Source of the DNA: Lachnospiraceae bacterium
GTDB taxonomy: Bacteria; Bacillota; Clostridia; Lachnospirales; Lachnospiraceae
Length of the DNA stretch: 64,000 bases
NCBI GenBank assembly: GCA_902363445.1
Contig: CABJAB010000004.1
Coordinates: forward strand, 369,600-433,599
Reading direction: 5' to 3'
The notes under the pieces are model-generated. The model was not told the origin of the DNA. It did no database searches and worked only from the letters and a program-made list of their open reading frames with translations. This document shows, one piece after another, positions 51,014 to 62,672 of this stretch (position 1 is the stretch's first letter; each line of letters opens with the position of its first letter). The position numbers and the translations under genes were made by a program.

Positions 51014-54000
51014 ATGACGAATTCTAATACATTAGGGATCGATATCGGCTCTACAACAGTCAAAATCGCCATTTTGAATCCCGAAAATCAAGTGCTTTTT
51101 TCCGCCTATGAGCGCCATTACGCTAACATACAGGAGACTTTAGCTTCCCTTCTCCGGCAGGGGCTTGACCTCTTAGGCCACATGGAGGTCTGCCCGGTCA
51201 TCACCGGTTCGGGCGGTCTCACAATCTCAAAACATCTGGAGGTCCCTTTTGTTCAGGAGGTCGTGGCAGTCGCCACTTCTCTTCAGGACTATGCGCCTCA
51301 TACGGATGTCGCGATCGAACTGGGCGGAGAAGATGCCAAGATCATTTATTTCACCAATGGGATCGATCAGCGTATGAACGGTATCTGTGCAGGAGGCACC
51401 GGATCTTTCATTGACCAGATGGCCACCCTGCTTCAGACGGACGCTGCCGGCCTCAATGAATACGCAAAGCGCTATAAAGCCATCTATCCGATTGCTGCCC
51501 GCTGCGGCGTATTTGCAAAATCTGACATCCAGCCCCTCATTAACGAGGGCGCCACAAAAGAAGACCTGGCGGCTTCTATCTTCCAGGCGGTCGTCAACCA
51601 GACCATTTCCGGACTGGCCTGCGGCAAGCCGATCCGCGGCAATGTGGCTTTCCTGGGCGGACCTCTCCATTTTTTATCGGAGCTTAAGGCCGCGTTTATC
51701 CGCACTCTGAAGCTGGAAGGAGACGCTATTATCGCTCCGGAGCATTCTCATCTGTTTGCCGCGATCGGAGCGGCCATGAACCCGAAGAAAGAGATCCACA
51801 CCTCCTTAGAGGCCATCTGCGAGAAGCTCCAGCACGGTGTGAAAATGGAATTTGAGGTAAAGCGTCTCGAACCTCTCTTCAAGGACTCTGACGATTACGC
51901 CGCATTTCTGGAACGCCACAGCCGGCACAATGTGGCAACGGCGGATCTGGATACATATGAGGGTGACTGCTTCCTGGGCATCGACGCCGGCTCCACTACT
52001 ACAAAAGTCGCTTTGGTCGGAGAAGACGGTTCTCTCCTCTACTCCTTCTATTCCAACAACAACGGAAGTCCGCTGAAAACCACGATACGGGCCATGAAGG
52101 AAATAAGCGAGCTCCTGCCGCCCAGCGCATCCATTAAATATTCTTGTTCCACCGGTTACGGAGAAGCCTTAATAAAGGCTGCTCTGATGCTGGACGAGGG
52201 TGAAGTGGAGACTGTATCTCATTATTATGCCGCCTCCTTTTTTGATCCGGAGGTGGACTGTATCCTGGACATCGGCGGACAGGATATGAAATGCATTAAA
52301 ATCAAAAATCAGACCGTGGACAGCGTTCAGCTGAATGAAGCCTGCTCCTCTGGCTGCGGTTCTTTTATTGAAACCTTTGCCAAATCGCTGAATTACAGTG
52401 TCCAGGATTTCGCCAAGGAAGCTTTGTATGCCAAAAATCCCATTGATCTCGGTACTCGCTGCACTGTTTTTATGAACTCCAACGTAAAACAGGCACAAAA
52501 AGAAGGCGCCGAGGTCTCCGACATTTCTGCCGGCCTCGCTTACTCGGTGATCAAAAACGCCTTATTCAAGGTGATCAAGATCACCAGTGCCAGTGATCTG
52601 GGCAAGCGGGTCGTCGTTCAGGGAGGTACGTTCTATAATGACGCGGTGCTCCGCAGCTTTGAACGGATTGCCGGCTGTGAAGCCGTCCGCCCTGATATTG
52701 CCGGGATTATGGGAGCCTTCGGAGCGGCGCTGGTAGCAAGGGAGCGTTATACTCCCGACAAGAAAACCACGATGCTTCCCATGGAAAAAATCCTGAACCT
52801 GACCTTTGACACAAAGATGGCCAGATGCAAAGGCTGTACCAACAGCTGTCTGCTGACCATCAACCGTTTTTCCGGCGGCAGGCAGTTTGTGTCAGGAAAC
52901 CGCTGCGAACGGGGGCTTGGTAAAGAAAAGAACAAAGAAAACATTCCCAATCTGTTTGAGTACAAATATAAACGGGTATTCGGCTATGAATCCCTGACGC
53001 CGGACAAAGCGCCCAGGGGCACTGTGGGAATCCCCCGCGTCCTGAATATGTATGAGAACTTCCCTTTTTGGGCTACTTTTTTCAAGGAATTGGGCTACCG
53101 GGTGGTGCTCTCTCCCCAGTCCTCCAAAAAGATTTATGAGCTTGGCATCGAATCCATTCCCAGTGAGTCGGAGTGCTATCCGGCGAAATTGGCCCATGGT
53201 CACGTAGCCTGGCTTATTAAGCAGGGAATCGACTTCATATTCTACCCCTGTATCCCATATGAACGCAATGAGACTCCGGACGCCCAAAACCACTACAACT
53301 GCCCCATCGTTACCTCCTATGCGGAAAACATCAAAAACAATATGGAGGAAATCACAGAAGCAGGCACCCGGTTCATGAATCCATTCCTCGCTTTCACAAA
53401 CGAGGAAATTCTGGAAAAGCGTCTGACAAAGGTCTTTTCGGAAGAATGTGATATTCCTGTGGAGGAGATAAAAGCCGCCTCCCACAAAGCATGGACAGAG
53501 CTGATCGCTTCACGGGACGATATCAAGAAGAAGGGCGAAGAAACCTTAAGGTATCTGGAGGAAACCGGACGTCATGGTATCGTACTGGCCGGCAGGCCTT
53601 ATCATGTGGATCCTGAGATCAACCACGGCATACCGGAACTCATCACTTCCTATGGAATCGCTGTCCTGACAGAGGACTCCGTTTCTCATCTGGGACAAGT
53701 GGAGCGTCCCATTGTCGTCATGGACCAGTGGATGTACCACTCCAGGCTTTACCGCGCGGCGAATTTTGTAAAGACCAGGGAAGATCTGGACTTAATCCAG
53801 CTGAATTCCTTTGGTTGCGGCTTGGACGCAGTGACAACGGATCAGGTAAACGATATTCTCACAGGATCCGGCAAAATTTATACGGTACTGAAAATCGATG
53901 AGGTCAGCAATCTAGGGGCCGCCAGAATCCGTATCCGCTCTCTGATCTCCGCGCTCCGTGTGCGGAAAAACAAGCATATTGAGCGAAAAATCGTCTCTTC

Positions 54001-55273
54001 CGCCTATAACCGGGTGGAATTTACAAAGGCGATGAAAAAGGATTACACCATCCTGTGTCCGCAGATGAGCCCCATCCATTTCGACATTCTGGGTCCGGCT
54101 ATCAGTTCCTGCGGTTATCACGTGGAGGTTCTTCAAAACCATACGAAAGCAGCCGTAGACGTCGGTTTAAAATATGTAAACAATGATGCCTGCTACCCCT
54201 CTTTGATCGTGGTGGGCCAGGTCATGGAAGCGCTCTTGTCTGGTAAATATGATCTGAACAAAACAGCCGTGTTCATGAGCCAAACCGGCGGCGGCTGCAG
54301 AGCTTCCAACTATATCGGTTTCATTCGCCGCGCGCTTGAACGGGCAGGTATGCCGCAGATACCGGTCATCTCCCTCAGCGCACAGGGGCTGGAATCCAAT
54401 TCCGGATTTTCCTTTACCCTGCCCCTGCTCATAAAGGCCATGCAGGCAGTGGTATACGGCGATGTTTTCATGCGGGTGCTGTACCGGATGCGTCCTTACG
54501 AGCTGGTACCTGGCTCTGCCAATGAGCTTCATAAGAAATGGGAAAAACGGTGCATTGAGGACTTGACCAACCACGGGCCTTCTATGGGACGGTTCAAAAA
54601 GAATATCCGGGCCATCATCCAGGCCTTTGACAACCTTCCCATCCATGAGGACATCCGGAAGCCTAAGGTAGGTATTGTCGGTGAGATTCTCGTAAAATTC
54701 TCCCCTCTGGCCAACAATAATCTCGTGGACCTGCTGGAGGCCGAAGGTGCTGAGGCCGTGATGCCAGATCTGATGGATTTCCTTTTGTACTGTTTCTATA
54801 ACAGTAATTTTAAGGCAAAGAATCTGGGCTTTAAGAGTTCCACCGCCCGCCTCTGCAACATTGGAATCTCACTCCTGGAATACTTCAGGAAGGCCGCCAG
54901 ACAGGAGCTGAATGCCAGCAGGCATTTCCTCCCCCAGGCCAAAATCGAGAGCTTGGCCGAACTGGCCGATCCCTTTGTTTCCCTGGGCAATCAGACAGGG
55001 GAAGGTTGGTTTTTGACCGGCGAAATGCTGGAACTCATCCATACAGGCACCAACAATATCGTTTGTACGCAGCCCTTCGGCTGCCTGCCCAACCATGTGG
55101 TGGGTAAAGGTGTCATCAAGGAGCTGCGGAGGCAGTATCCGGACTCCAATATCATTGCGGTGGATTATGACCCCGGCGCCAGTGAAGTAAACCAGCTGAA
55201 CCGTATCAAGCTGATGCTCTCCACGGCCCAGAAAAATATGAATAAAGCTGCCGAGCAAAAAAGCAGTACATAA
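51014..55273 (+). CDS. Large acyl-CoA dehydratase activase-related protein
   Basis: A 1419-residue protein. Two ASKHA-type activator domains of the BcrA/BadF/HgdC kind lie in tandem: residues 8-265 ([47 protein letters not shown]) and about 322-580 ([47 protein letters not shown]). Each has the cysteines that hold the bridging 4Fe-4S cluster. A DUF2229 part and a C-terminal dehydratase-like part follow ([34 protein letters not shown]). Activators of this kind use ATP to push one electron into 2-hydroxyacyl-CoA dehydratases. No dehydratase gene is nearby, so the target is unknown. The ATG follows AAAGGTG. Confidence 0.9.
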   Translation: MTNSNTLGIDIGSTTVKIAILNPENQVLFSAYERHYANIQETLASLLRQGLDLLGHMEVCPVITGSGGLTISKHLEVPFVQEVVAVATSLQDYAPHTDVAIELGGEDAKIIYFTNGIDQRMNGICAGGTGSFIDQMATLLQTDAAGLNEYAKRYKAIYPIAARCGVFAKSDIQPLINEGATKEDLAASIFQAVVNQTISGLACGKPIRGNVAFLGGPLHFLSELKAAFIRTLKLEGDAIIAPEHSHLFAAIGAAMNPKKEIHTSLEAICEKLQHGVKMEFEVKRLEPLFKDSDDYAAFLERHSRHNVATADLDTYEGDCFLGIDAGSTTTKVALVGEDGSLLYSFYSNNNGSPLKTTIRAMKEISELLPPSASIKYSCSTGYGEALIKAALMLDEGEVETVSHYYAASFFDPEVDCILDIGGQDMKCIKIKNQTVDSVQLNEACSSGCGSFIETFAKSLNYSVQDFAKEALYAKNPIDLGTRCTVFMNSNVKQAQKEGAEVSDISAGLAYSVIKNALFKVIKITSASDLGKRVVVQGGTFYNDAVLRSFERIAGCEAVRPDIAGIMGAFGAALVARERYTPDKKTTMLPMEKILNLTFDTKMARCKGCTNSCLLTINRFSGGRQFVSGNRCERGLGKEKNKENIPNLFEYKYKRVFGYESLTPDKAPRGTVGIPRVLNMYENFPFWATFFKELGYRVVLSPQSSKKIYELGIESIPSESECYPAKLAHGHVAWLIKQGIDFIFYPCIPYERNETPDAQNHYNCPIVTSYAENIKNNMEEITEAGTRFMNPFLAFTNEEILEKRLTKVFSEECDIPVEEIKAASHKAWTELIASRDDIKKKGEETLRYLEETGRHGIVLAGRPYHVDPEINHGIPELITSYGIAVLTEDSVSHLGQVERPIVVMDQWMYHSRLYRAANFVKTREDLDLIQLNSFGCGLDAVTTDQVNDILTGSGKIYTVLKIDEVSNLGAARIRIRSLISALRVRKNKHIERKIVSSAYNRVEFTKAMKKDYTILCPQMSPIHFDILGPAISSCGYHVEVLQNHTKAAVDVGLKYVNNDACYPSLIVVGQVMEALLSGKYDLNKTAVFMSQTGGGCRASNYIGFIRRALERAGMPQIPVISLSAQGLESNSGFSFTLPLLIKAMQAVVYGDVFMRVLYRMRPYELVPGSANELHKKWEKRCIEDLTNHGPSMGRFKKNIRAIIQAFDNLPIHEDIRKPKVGIVGEILVKFSPLANNNLVDLLEAEGAEAVMPDLMDFLLYCFYNSNFKAKNLGFKSSTARLCNIGISLLEYFRKAARQELNASRHFLPQAKIESLAELADPFVSLGNQTGEGWFLTGEMLELIHTGTNNIVCTQPFGCLPNHVVGKGVIKELRRQYPDSNIIAVDYDPGASEVNQLNRIKLMLSTAQKNMNKAAEQKSST

Positions 55274-55289
55274 TCAATACAGATAAGAA

Positions 55290-55328
55290 AAAACAGGACG
55301 TCTCAAATCAAGAGACGTCCTGTTTTTT
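55290..55328. terminator. Two-way terminator between the activase and MATE genes
   Basis: AAAACAGGACGTCTC pairs with GAGACGTCCTGTTTT around a 7-base loop, with T-rich and A-rich sides. Confidence 0.93.
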
Positions 55329-56696
55329 TCTTGGAAGCGGAGCCCCGTTCCGCGGCGGTCCAAATTTTCGTTTCCTCATGACCAAGTAACATACCACATG
55401 CATGGATATGGTAAGCACCCAGGAAATCGGATATGAAATATAGAGAGTAAACAGGCTGCGGCTGATTTTAAATGCTGTAAATATCCAGACCACCCGAAAG
55501 AGGCAGGCGCCGGTCAAAGATACTACCATGGGCATGACAGAGCACCCCATCCCTCTGATACTTCCCGCCATCACGTCCATGATTCCGCAGAGGGCGTAGG
55601 ATACACAGACGACCGCCAGCCTGGAAATTCCAAATGTGATCACCTCCGGATCCGAAGAATAAACCTGAAGGAGTGAATTACCCAGCAAGTAGGCGCCGTT
55701 TCCGAGCACCAGCCCCAGCACGGTCACGATCAGCAGGCACTCTATCAGGATGCGGTCGACCCTTTTATACTGTTTGGCACCCATATTCTGGCTGGTAAAG
55801 CTGAGAGAGGTCTGATATATGGAATTGGTGGATATATAAACAAACCCTTCGATGTTGTTGGCAGCCGTATTTCCCGCCATGGCCAGGGATCCAAACGAAT
55901 TTACCGAAGACTGTATCAGTACGTTGGAGATATTAAATACCATTCCCTGAAATCCCGCCGGAAGGCCAATCCGAAGCATCGCCGACAGCTTGTCCCTGTG
56001 GATATGAAGCTTTTTCAAATCCAGCCGGTAAATACCCTCGCTCCTGCACAGACAGAGAAGGACCAGTGCTGCCGATATGGTCTGGGATATGACGGTGGCG
56101 ATGGCCACACCGGCCACTCCCATATGAAAGACAATGACAAACAACAGGTTGAATATCACATTGACTACCCCGGCAGCCGTCAGGAAATATAAAGGCCTCT
56201 TAGTATCTCCTATGGCCCGCAGAATCGCCGCCCCGAAATTGTATACCATAAAGGACGGCATTCCGATGAAATAAATCCTCATATACAGCACCGCATGGGA
56301 AAGTACATCATCCGGAGTCCCCATCAGCTCCAACACCGGTCGCGCCATCAGGATTCCAATGAATATCATCAGGCATCCGCCAATCAGGGCCGTGAGTATG
56401 GCTGTATGAACGGTTTCATACATCTCCTTCTCACTTCTGGATCCGAAGTATCTGGCTGCCATTACATTAGCCCCCACGGAAACACCGATGAACAGGTTGA
56501 CCAGCAGATTGATCAGAGCGCTGGTAGATCCCACCGCAGCCAGAGCATGGCTTCCAGTGAACCGGCCGACCACAATGATATCCGCCGCATTAAAAAGAAG
56601 CTGAAGCACGCCAGACAGAATGAGCGGGACCGCAAATCTCATAATCTTACCAAATAGCGGCCCGCTGCACATGTCAATCTCATATGACTTTTTCAT
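55308..56696 (-). CDS. MATE family efflux transporter
   Basis: A 462-residue transporter with 12 membrane helices. It starts LFGKIMRFAVPLILSGVLQL and continues LFNAADIIVVGRFTGSHALA, the MATE opening, with the second half beginning around LRIGLPAGFQGMVFNISNVL. It is only distantly like the other MATE protein at 44-45.6 kb. It shows no regulator gene nearby. The last codons lie inside the two-way terminator. The region upstream, to 57.2 kb, is a terminator and large-repeat copy 4. Confidence 0.93.
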   Translation of the reverse strand: MKKSYEIDMCSGPLFGKIMRFAVPLILSGVLQLLFNAADIIVVGRFTGSHALAAVGSTSALINLLVNLFIGVSVGANVMAARYFGSRSEKEMYETVHTAILTALIGGCLMIFIGILMARPVLELMGTPDDVLSHAVLYMRIYFIGMPSFMVYNFGAAILRAIGDTKRPLYFLTAAGVVNVIFNLLFVIVFHMGVAGVAIATVISQTISAALVLLCLCRSEGIYRLDLKKLHIHRDKLSAMLRIGLPAGFQGMVFNISNVLIQSSVNSFGSLAMAGNTAANNIEGFVYISTNSIYQTSLSFTSQNMGAKQYKRVDRILIECLLIVTVLGLVLGNGAYLLGNSLLQVYSSDPEVITFGISRLAVVCVSYALCGIMDVMAGSIRGMGCSVMPMVVSLTGACLFRVVWIFTAFKISRSLFTLYISYPISWVLTISMHVVCYLVMRKRKFGPPRNGAPLPRKKQDVS

Positions 56697-56803
56697 ACAA
56701 ACTCCCTCACAAAAGTACCTTTTTCATCTTCATTATAACAAGCCGCCTGCGAAATTCAAGCAGAATTATATATAATCCGACAAACAATTTTCCCGGACAA
56801 TAG

Positions 56804-56837
56804 AAAGCTGCCGGAGAATCACTCCCCGGCAGCCTTT
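56804..56837 (-). terminator. Terminator beyond large-repeat copy 4
   Basis: On the minus strand AAAGGCTGCCGG pairs with CCGGCAGCTTT, then TCTATTGT. It is best explained as the end of the LTA synthase transcript, which would then include repeat copy 4 in its 3' untranslated region. Confidence 0.65.
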
Positions 56838-56842
56838 GGATT

Positions 56843-57222
56843 GTATGATACAAAACACTTTTTGAGATTTTTTAGTTATCTCTGATTAAGTTCCGGTTAA
56901 GATACCGGCAGAAGTCCCGGGCTGTCACGATTTCGGCTCGCTGGCGATTCAGGGGCCGTTTTATCTCCGCTCCAGGAGTACCGCAAAACCGTTAGCAGGA
57001 TTTTCCCAGCCGCAGGGAGGTAAAAACCGAATTTCATGCAGATTTTTATTGGAATCTGACATGGAAAAATGTCGATTTATCCATGTCAGTTGGAAAGGAC
57101 CGACTGGAGGCCGCAAAGATCGTGGTTACAGCTGCCAGCGAGCCGCCTGGAGGGAAGCGGATTTCCTCCTGCTTTATAAAGCAAACAAAGAAAACTTGTT
57201 TGAAAGGTATTCAAAGGTATAT
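56843..57222 (+). repeat. Large modular intergenic repeat, copy 4 (shortest)
   Basis: About 380 bp from GTATGATACAAAACACTTTT to CAAAGGTATATGC. It passes from the left module (GTCACGATTTCGGCTCGCTG, then the CTCCAGGAGTACCGC stretch) directly to the right module at CCGTTAGCAGG. It thus lacks the middle module and the first part of the right module. Hairpins lie at 57021-57048 and 57056-57089. It fills the gap between the LTA synthase stop and the terminator at 56804-56837. Nothing else is seen in that gap. Confidence 0.9.
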
Positions 57223-57228
57223 GCTACA

Positions 57229-59466
57229 CTACTGTACGCTTGAACTGTTTTTTGTATTCGGGAAAATATAACTGTAAGCATCATTAGCCATAATAATCTC
57301 TGAGAGGGCCCGCCTGTTGTTCACGACCTTCTTCATGGCTGCCACATACTCCTCTTTTTGAGCATCGTCCATCGTCACGCCCTCTGCCAGCGTAAATTCT
57401 CCCGTATAACGGTTATAGAAGCCAACATCCGTTTTCCAGCAGCCGGAAGAGAACGCTACCAGCGGCTGGGAATCCGAGAGGATATCCGTGCCGGACAGCA
57501 TCCTGGAGTCATATTCTAAGCCCAGCAGATTGGAAATCGTAGGAAGGATATCCACCTGTCCGCAGATCTTATCGACCTGAACCGGCTCCTTCATGCTGGC
57601 CGACCAGATAATCAGAGAATTTTTATACAAATCATAGTCCGTGATCATGGATTCATTCAGAGACTGCTGCAAAGCCGTCGCATCTCCGGAAGAGAAGGAT
57701 TTTCCAGCCAGTTCCTCTATGGTATCCACATCAAAATACGGAATGTGATCCGGCGCCATCACGATCAGAGTTTTATCGGCGATTCCCGCTTCCTCCAGGC
57801 GCTTGAGCAGATACTCCAACGCCTTGTCAAGCTCATAATTGGCCGCCAGATATCCCTGTGTTTTTTCTGAATAACCGCTGTCCGCTACCATGTCCCTGTT
57901 CTTCACAGAAACTGCATTGCTTCCGAAGTCGTAGGGCATATGGCCGCTGATTGTCATGTAGTAGACGTTGAACGGCTGACTGCTGCTCAGATACTTGTCT
58001 ACGGTCTGCTCCATACAATAAAGGTCCGACTGAGGCCAGATCTTCTTTCCGTTGGAATTCAGCTCCAGATCCAGACCACTGTCTCCCTGAATCCATTTAT
58101 AGCCCAGATTCGTATGGGAATTCAGCCTGTTGTACATATTTCCGTTGGCATGGAAGCCCATGGAAGCGTAGCCGGCCCGGTTCAGCTGCTGAGCCAAACT
58201 GAAATACCAGTTCGTTCCCTTGTCTCCGCTGTCCTGCATGATTATCTCTCCGCCGTTTTTCGGATACAGACCCAGCAGGTTCTGGCATTCCCCGCCGGAG
58301 GTACTGGTATAGTGGAGCGGACTGTAGAAATTGTTGAACACAAAGCCCTCGTGGGTCAGTTTATATAAGGTCGGCGTTTTTTCCTTATCGATCACATACT
58401 GGTCAAATCCCTCGGCCGACAAGAATATCACATTGTATCCTTTGAACATACCAGTATACTGATTTTTGTTCGTAGGCGTCACACTATCAAAATATTTGCA
58501 CAGCCATGCCATGTCATCATTGGGAGCATTGGCGGCCAGCGTCTCCAAATCCACATTCATGACATTGGGAGAAGTGTCGGTGTTGGCTGTGACACCGTTG
58601 GGGAGAGTATTCGTATTGGTTCCCACCGCATCACTCTCACCGTTGTTGTTCCCTTCACCGCTCTCGCCGCTGGGCGTGGTATTATTGGCCGAAAAGGTTG
58701 GATTTTCAAAATCATCGTTCAAGTTCCTCTTCACACCGAAAAGAGAATGCTTCAAATCCAGCCGCAGCATATTCATGACTCCCAGCTGCTCTACCTGGTC
58801 ATCCACATTGGTATCTGTTGCGTACAGGTTCTTGGGCGTATAATCGCCTTTCCAGGGCAGATGTATCACCAGCAGCCCCAGCAGATGCGTCACCACCACG
58901 GCCCCGACCACAACACCGGTCAAACCGATATATTTTCTCTTAAAGTTATAAAAATTCCGTCCGATCACATAGATAAAGATGATCGGCAGAACCATGAGAA
59001 GCAGCCCAAACAGGTTTTTGACGATTCCCTGTACGATGGCACTCATATAGTCCGTCAGCTTATTTCCGGCCGCTGTCTTGGCTATGCTGAAAAGCTGGTA
59101 ATACTGGGCTAGTATTTTTTTACACATCATCTCCACACAGAATACCACGCTGAATAGTATTGTTATGGCATATGTGATTATCCGGTTTACCCGAAAACTG
59201 AAATTGATCGCAAAAAGAGAAAGGAAAAATCCCAGTGAAATCGAAAAAAACAGCCACACCGGAATGTACTTCAGGCTTTCACCCATATAAATGTGAAACG
59301 CCATCTCCAGATAAAAAAGCATCATCGGAAAATATAATATGGGACCAAGAGCTGAAAGCAAGCCCAGAACGCCTCTCGGCTTCCTGCCTCTTCTCCGCGG
59401 TTCTTCCCCTATGCTGCCATAATCGTACCTGCCCCGGTTTGCTCCGGTCCTGCTATGCTCTATCAT
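57229..59466 (-). CDS. LTA synthase family sulfatase-fold membrane protein
   Basis: A 745-residue protein of the LtaS type. About five membrane helices lie in the first 200 residues (LLSALGPILYFPMMLFYLEM, WLFFSISLGFFLSLFAINF, and others). A Ser/Asn/Gly-rich linker (about 260-300) leads to the extracellular sulfatase domain with VIFLSAEGFDQYV, the nucleophile Thr in HYTSTSGGE, GFHANGNMYNR and VMAPDHIPYFD. Members add glycerol phosphate or similar groups to glycolipids. The start is ATG at 59466, since GAGGAG lies 7 bases upstream. It stands alone, next to uppP. Confidence 0.93.
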   Translation of the reverse strand: MIEHSRTGANRGRYDYGSIGEEPRRRGRKPRGVLGLLSALGPILYFPMMLFYLEMAFHIYMGESLKYIPVWLFFSISLGFFLSLFAINFSFRVNRIITYAITILFSVVFCVEMMCKKILAQYYQLFSIAKTAAGNKLTDYMSAIVQGIVKNLFGLLLMVLPIIFIYVIGRNFYNFKRKYIGLTGVVVGAVVVTHLLGLLVIHLPWKGDYTPKNLYATDTNVDDQVEQLGVMNMLRLDLKHSLFGVKRNLNDDFENPTFSANNTTPSGESGEGNNNGESDAVGTNTNTLPNGVTANTDTSPNVMNVDLETLAANAPNDDMAWLCKYFDSVTPTNKNQYTGMFKGYNVIFLSAEGFDQYVIDKEKTPTLYKLTHEGFVFNNFYSPLHYTSTSGGECQNLLGLYPKNGGEIIMQDSGDKGTNWYFSLAQQLNRAGYASMGFHANGNMYNRLNSHTNLGYKWIQGDSGLDLELNSNGKKIWPQSDLYCMEQTVDKYLSSSQPFNVYYMTISGHMPYDFGSNAVSVKNRDMVADSGYSEKTQGYLAANYELDKALEYLLKRLEEAGIADKTLIVMAPDHIPYFDVDTIEELAGKSFSSGDATALQQSLNESMITDYDLYKNSLIIWSASMKEPVQVDKICGQVDILPTISNLLGLEYDSRMLSGTDILSDSQPLVAFSSGCWKTDVGFYNRYTGEFTLAEGVTMDDAQKEEYVAAMKKVVNNRRALSEIIMANDAYSYIFPNTKNSSSVQ

Positions 59467-59551
59467 CACATTACTCCTCACTTCTGTGTAAAAATCTACC
59501 GTTTTCTTCTATAGGTTTCTTTACCCGGCTTCATACCGGCCCGCAGTCCTG

Positions 59552-60376
59552 TTATTTCTTCACAAAGAAATACAGAAGTACGAGCACACCGAGTACGATC
59601 CGGTAAACGCCGAAGACACTGAAATCTTTTTTTCTGATATAACTCATCAGGAATTTGATTGCGACGACGGATACTATAAAGGCAGAAACCATGCCCACTA
59701 TCAGCACCATGACTTCCGTACCGGTATAATGGAATCCAAATTTCACAAGTTTCAACAGACTCGCGCCGAACATGACCGGTATGGACATGAAAAATGAAAA
59801 TTCCGCGGCGATGGGCCTGGAAATCCCGATGAGCATAGCTCCCAGGATCGTAGCGCCGGAACGGGATGTCCCCGGAATCAGGGAAAGTACCTGAAAGGCT
59901 CCGACTATCAGGGCATCCTGATACGTAAGCTGGGAAAACCGTTCAATGGAAAAATACCGGCGTTTGTTCCGTCTTTCCAAAAGGATGAACAGAACGCCAT
60001 AGATGATCAGGGTTGCCGCCACCACATAACTGTTGTAAAAATGAGCGTCAAACCAGTCATTGAGAAGGATTCCCAGAATACCGGCAGGGATACACCCTAC
60101 GATCACTTTGGACCATAATCTCCATGTCTGTTTTTTCTGCCTCCGGTTTTTCCTCGGTGAAAAAGGATTCAGTTTATGGAAAAACAAGATACAGACAGCT
60201 AAAATAGCTCCCAGCTGGATGACCACGCGGAACATCTCCATAAACTCCGCACTGACCTTTAAAGGCATCAGGTCCTCCAGAATGATCATGTGTCCGGTAC
60301 TGCTGATCGGCAGCCATTCCGTGATGCCTTCCACAATGCCGAATACAATTACCTTTAAAAACTCTAAAAAGCCCAT
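59552..60376 (-). CDS. uppP: Undecaprenyl-diphosphatase UppP/BacA
   Basis: A 274-residue membrane enzyme recycling the lipid carrier of wall synthesis. Motifs are [19 protein letters not shown] near the start and [19 protein letters not shown] with the catalytic Ser and Arg. About eight helices. The start is ATG at 60376, since GGAGGGAG lies just before; an ATG 30 bases earlier lacks a site. It follows ung by 8 bases. The wall link with LTA synthase next to it is an inference. Confidence 0.96.
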   Translation of the reverse strand: MGFLEFLKVIVFGIVEGITEWLPISSTGHMIILEDLMPLKVSAEFMEMFRVVIQLGAILAVCILFFHKLNPFSPRKNRRQKKQTWRLWSKVIVGCIPAGILGILLNDWFDAHFYNSYVVAATLIIYGVLFILLERRNKRRYFSIERFSQLTYQDALIVGAFQVLSLIPGTSRSGATILGAMLIGISRPIAAEFSFFMSIPVMFGASLLKLVKFGFHYTGTEVMVLIVGMVSAFIVSVVAIKFLMSYIRKKDFSVFGVYRIVLGVLVLLYFFVKK

Positions 60377-60384
60377 ACTCCCTC

Positions 60385-61059
60385 CTAGATATTCTCTATC
60401 TGCCAATCGATTGGCGTTACCCCATTCTTCTTCAGAAATTCATTGGCTTTACTGAACGGGCGGCTTCCGAAAAATCCCCGATATGCAGAAAGCGGGCTGG
60501 GATGCGGCGCCTCCAGAATCATATGATGAGGATTGTTCAGCATCACTTTTTTATTCTGGGCAGGCTTTCCCCACAAGATGAACACGATGGGATTATCCAG
60601 TTCATTCAGCGCTTTGATCGCCGCATCCGTAAACTCCTCCCATCCGATTCCTCTGTGTGAATTAGCCGCATGAGCCCGGACCGTGAGCACCGTGTTTAAA
60701 AGAAGCACTCCCTGATCCGCCCATTTTGTCAAATATCCATTGTTGGGAATGTAGCATCCCAGATCATCATGAAGTTCCTGGTAAATATTCACCAGAGAAG
60801 GCGGAATCTCAACGCCCGGCTTCACAGAAAAGCAAAGTCCATGAGCCTGCCCGATATTATGATAAGGGTCCTGCCCCAAGATGACCACCTTTACCTTATG
60901 AAACGGAGTCAGCTCAAATGCTGAAAAAATATCCTTAGCCTCTGGAAATATCTGTCTACTATTATATTCATCTTTTATCGTTTTATATAACCTGGCATAA
61001 TATGGTTTCTTAAACTCTGCTGAAAGTGGCTCCAGCCAATCATTGGAAATCGCTCCCAT
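60385..61059 (-). CDS. ung: Uracil-DNA glycosylase
   Basis: A 224-residue family 1 glycosylase removing uracil from DNA. Catalytic motif [54 protein letters not shown] and [19 protein letters not shown] are all present. The start [12 protein letters not shown] is typical. It lies between hisF and uppP. Confidence 0.98.
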   Translation of the reverse strand: MGAISNDWLEPLSAEFKKPYYARLYKTIKDEYNSRQIFPEAKDIFSAFELTPFHKVKVVILGQDPYHNIGQAHGLCFSVKPGVEIPPSLVNIYQELHDDLGCYIPNNGYLTKWADQGVLLLNTVLTVRAHAANSHRGIGWEEFTDAAIKALNELDNPIVFILWGKPAQNKKVMLNNPHHMILEAPHPSPLSAYRGFFGSRPFSKANEFLKKNGVTPIDWQIENI

Positions 61060-61118
61060 ACTCCTTCCCCCTCTTATCTAAAAGTAGTTCATAGCTTTTA
61101 TTCTCATCATACGTCAAT

Positions 61119-61880
61119 TCAAAGACGCATAGGCAGTCCCCGTCCTGACAGATACTTCTTCAATTCCCGTATTTCCAGCTCCTTATAGTGGAATAAAGAA
61201 GCAGCCAGTGCCGCATCCGCCTTTCCCACCGTCAGTGCGTCGTAAAAATGCTCCATAGTACCTGCTCCTCCGGAAGCAATGACCGGTATAGAAACATTTT
61301 CCGCCACCATCGCCGTAAGAACGTTGTCATAACCCGATTTCGTCCCGTCGCAGTCCATGCTGGTCAAAAGGATTTCACCGGCCCCCAGTTCGTCTGCCTT
61401 CATCGCCCATTCAACGGCGTCCATCCCCATATCTATTCGTCCACCGTTTTTATAAATGTTCCAGCCGGAACCATCCTCCCGGCGCTTGGCATCGATAGCG
61501 ACTACTACGCACTGGCTTCCAAACTTATCGGCCGCCTCTGAGATCAGGCTCGGATTGTTGATCGCGGAAGAATTTATGGATATCTTATCGGCGCCTTCCC
61601 GCAGCAGCACCTTAAAATCCTCCACAGTCCGGATCCCGCCGCCTACCGTAAACGGTATGAATACCTTTTCCGCTACTCTGCGGACCATGTCCACCACTGT
61701 ACTCCTGGCGTCCGAGGATGCCGTGATATCCAGAAATACTACTTCATCTGCTCCGGCTTTATCATATGCCGCCGCAATCTCGACCGGGTCGCCCGCATCC
61801 CTCAGATTGACAAAGTTGACTCCCTTTACCACCCGGCCGCCGTGCACATCCAGGCAGGGTATGATTCGTTTCGTATGCAT
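61119..61880 (-). CDS. hisF: Imidazole glycerol phosphate synthase cyclase subunit HisF
   Basis: A 253-residue TIM barrel that, with HisH, makes imidazole glycerol phosphate and AICAR in histidine synthesis. Catalytic Asp in [18 protein letters not shown] and in [15 protein letters not shown]. Motif [17 protein letters not shown]. The ATG at 61880 follows GGGAGGGG. It is 16 bases after hisH, so the two subunits are made together. The other his genes are not in the window. Confidence 0.97.
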   Translation of the reverse strand: MHTKRIIPCLDVHGGRVVKGVNFVNLRDAGDPVEIAAAYDKAGADEVVFLDITASSDARSTVVDMVRRVAEKVFIPFTVGGGIRTVEDFKVLLREGADKISINSSAINNPSLISEAADKFGSQCVVVAIDAKRREDGSGWNIYKNGGRIDMGMDAVEWAMKADELGAGEILLTSMDCDGTKSGYDNVLTAMVAENVSIPVIASGGAGTMEHFYDALTVGKADAALAASLFHYKELEIRELKKYLSGRGLPMRL

Positions 61881-61896
61881 AAGAGCCCCTCCCGTC

Positions 61897-62508
61897 TCAC
61901 CGCTTAATTTCTGCAAAATTCCTTAGGATTCTCAGTCCCGTATCACTGCTCTTTTCCGGATGAAACTGGCAGGCGAACACATTATCCTTTTCGACCGAAG
62001 CATGGATACAAGTGCTGTACTCCGTCGCAGCCGCCACAATGGAATCATCTGCCGCTTTCAAATAATAAGAATGGACAAAATAAACATAAGCTCCATTGTC
62101 AATCCCCTGAAACAATGCAGCATCTTTTTTTATATCCAAAGAATTCCATCCTATATGCGGGATTTTAAGCCCTGGGGCATCCGGAATCCTTAAAATCTCT
62201 CCCGGCAGAATACCAAGGCCCTCCACTCCCGGCGCCTCATCGCTCCTGGCAAACAATAGCTGCAGCCCAAGACAGATACCGAGAAATGGGATGCCCTTGT
62301 CTACTACCTGATGAATTGTCTCCGCCAGGTCATACTGATAAAGCTTTTCCATGGCATCTCCAAAGCTTCCCACACCGGGCAGTATCACTTTGTCGGCTGT
62401 CAGGATCGTCTCCCTGCTCCTGGTAACGACCGCCTTCTCCCCCAAAGAAACCAGCGCTTTTTCTACACTCTTCAAATTTCCGGCGTCGTAATCAATAATC
62501 GCGATCAT
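61897..62508 (-). CDS. hisH: Imidazole glycerol phosphate synthase glutaminase subunit HisH
   Basis: A 203-residue class I glutamine amidotransferase supplying ammonia to HisF. It starts [18 protein letters not shown], with nucleophile Cys in [16 protein letters not shown] and the His-Glu pair in [23 protein letters not shown] is also typical. Upstream a promoter lies at 62597-62625. No T-box or other leader is seen, as the space is short. Confidence 0.97.
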   Translation of the reverse strand: MIAIIDYDAGNLKSVEKALVSLGEKAVVTRSRETILTADKVILPGVGSFGDAMEKLYQYDLAETIHQVVDKGIPFLGICLGLQLLFARSDEAPGVEGLGILPGEILRIPDAPGLKIPHIGWNSLDIKKDAALFQGIDNGAYVYFVHSYYLKAADDSIVAAATEYSTCIHASVEKDNVFACQFHPEKSSDTGLRILRNFAEIKR

Positions 62509-62596
62509 ATTGTCACATCCTAACTGCCGTTCTCTGCCGATACGGATTAAATCCTCCTATAGGCAGGCTTTTTTACGGTGCTCACAACTATGTCAT

Positions 62597-62625
62597 ATTT
62601 TATCATAGTTAGAGAGGTCACACAA
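62597..62625 (-). promoter_or_regulatory. Promoter for hisH-hisF
   Basis: On the minus strand TTGTGT (62620-62625) and TAAAAT (62597-62602) are 17 bases apart with an extended TGATAAAAT -10. It lies about 90 bases before the ATG of hisH. Confidence 0.6.
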
Positions 62626-62672
62626 TAGAAGAATTGTCGGATTTTCTTAAGAAAAATCAAGAATTTCCGAAA

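Noticed and set aside
62509..62672. T-box or attenuator before hisH
   Set aside because: The leader from the promoter is about 90 bases, has no T-box core and no terminator hairpin with a U run.
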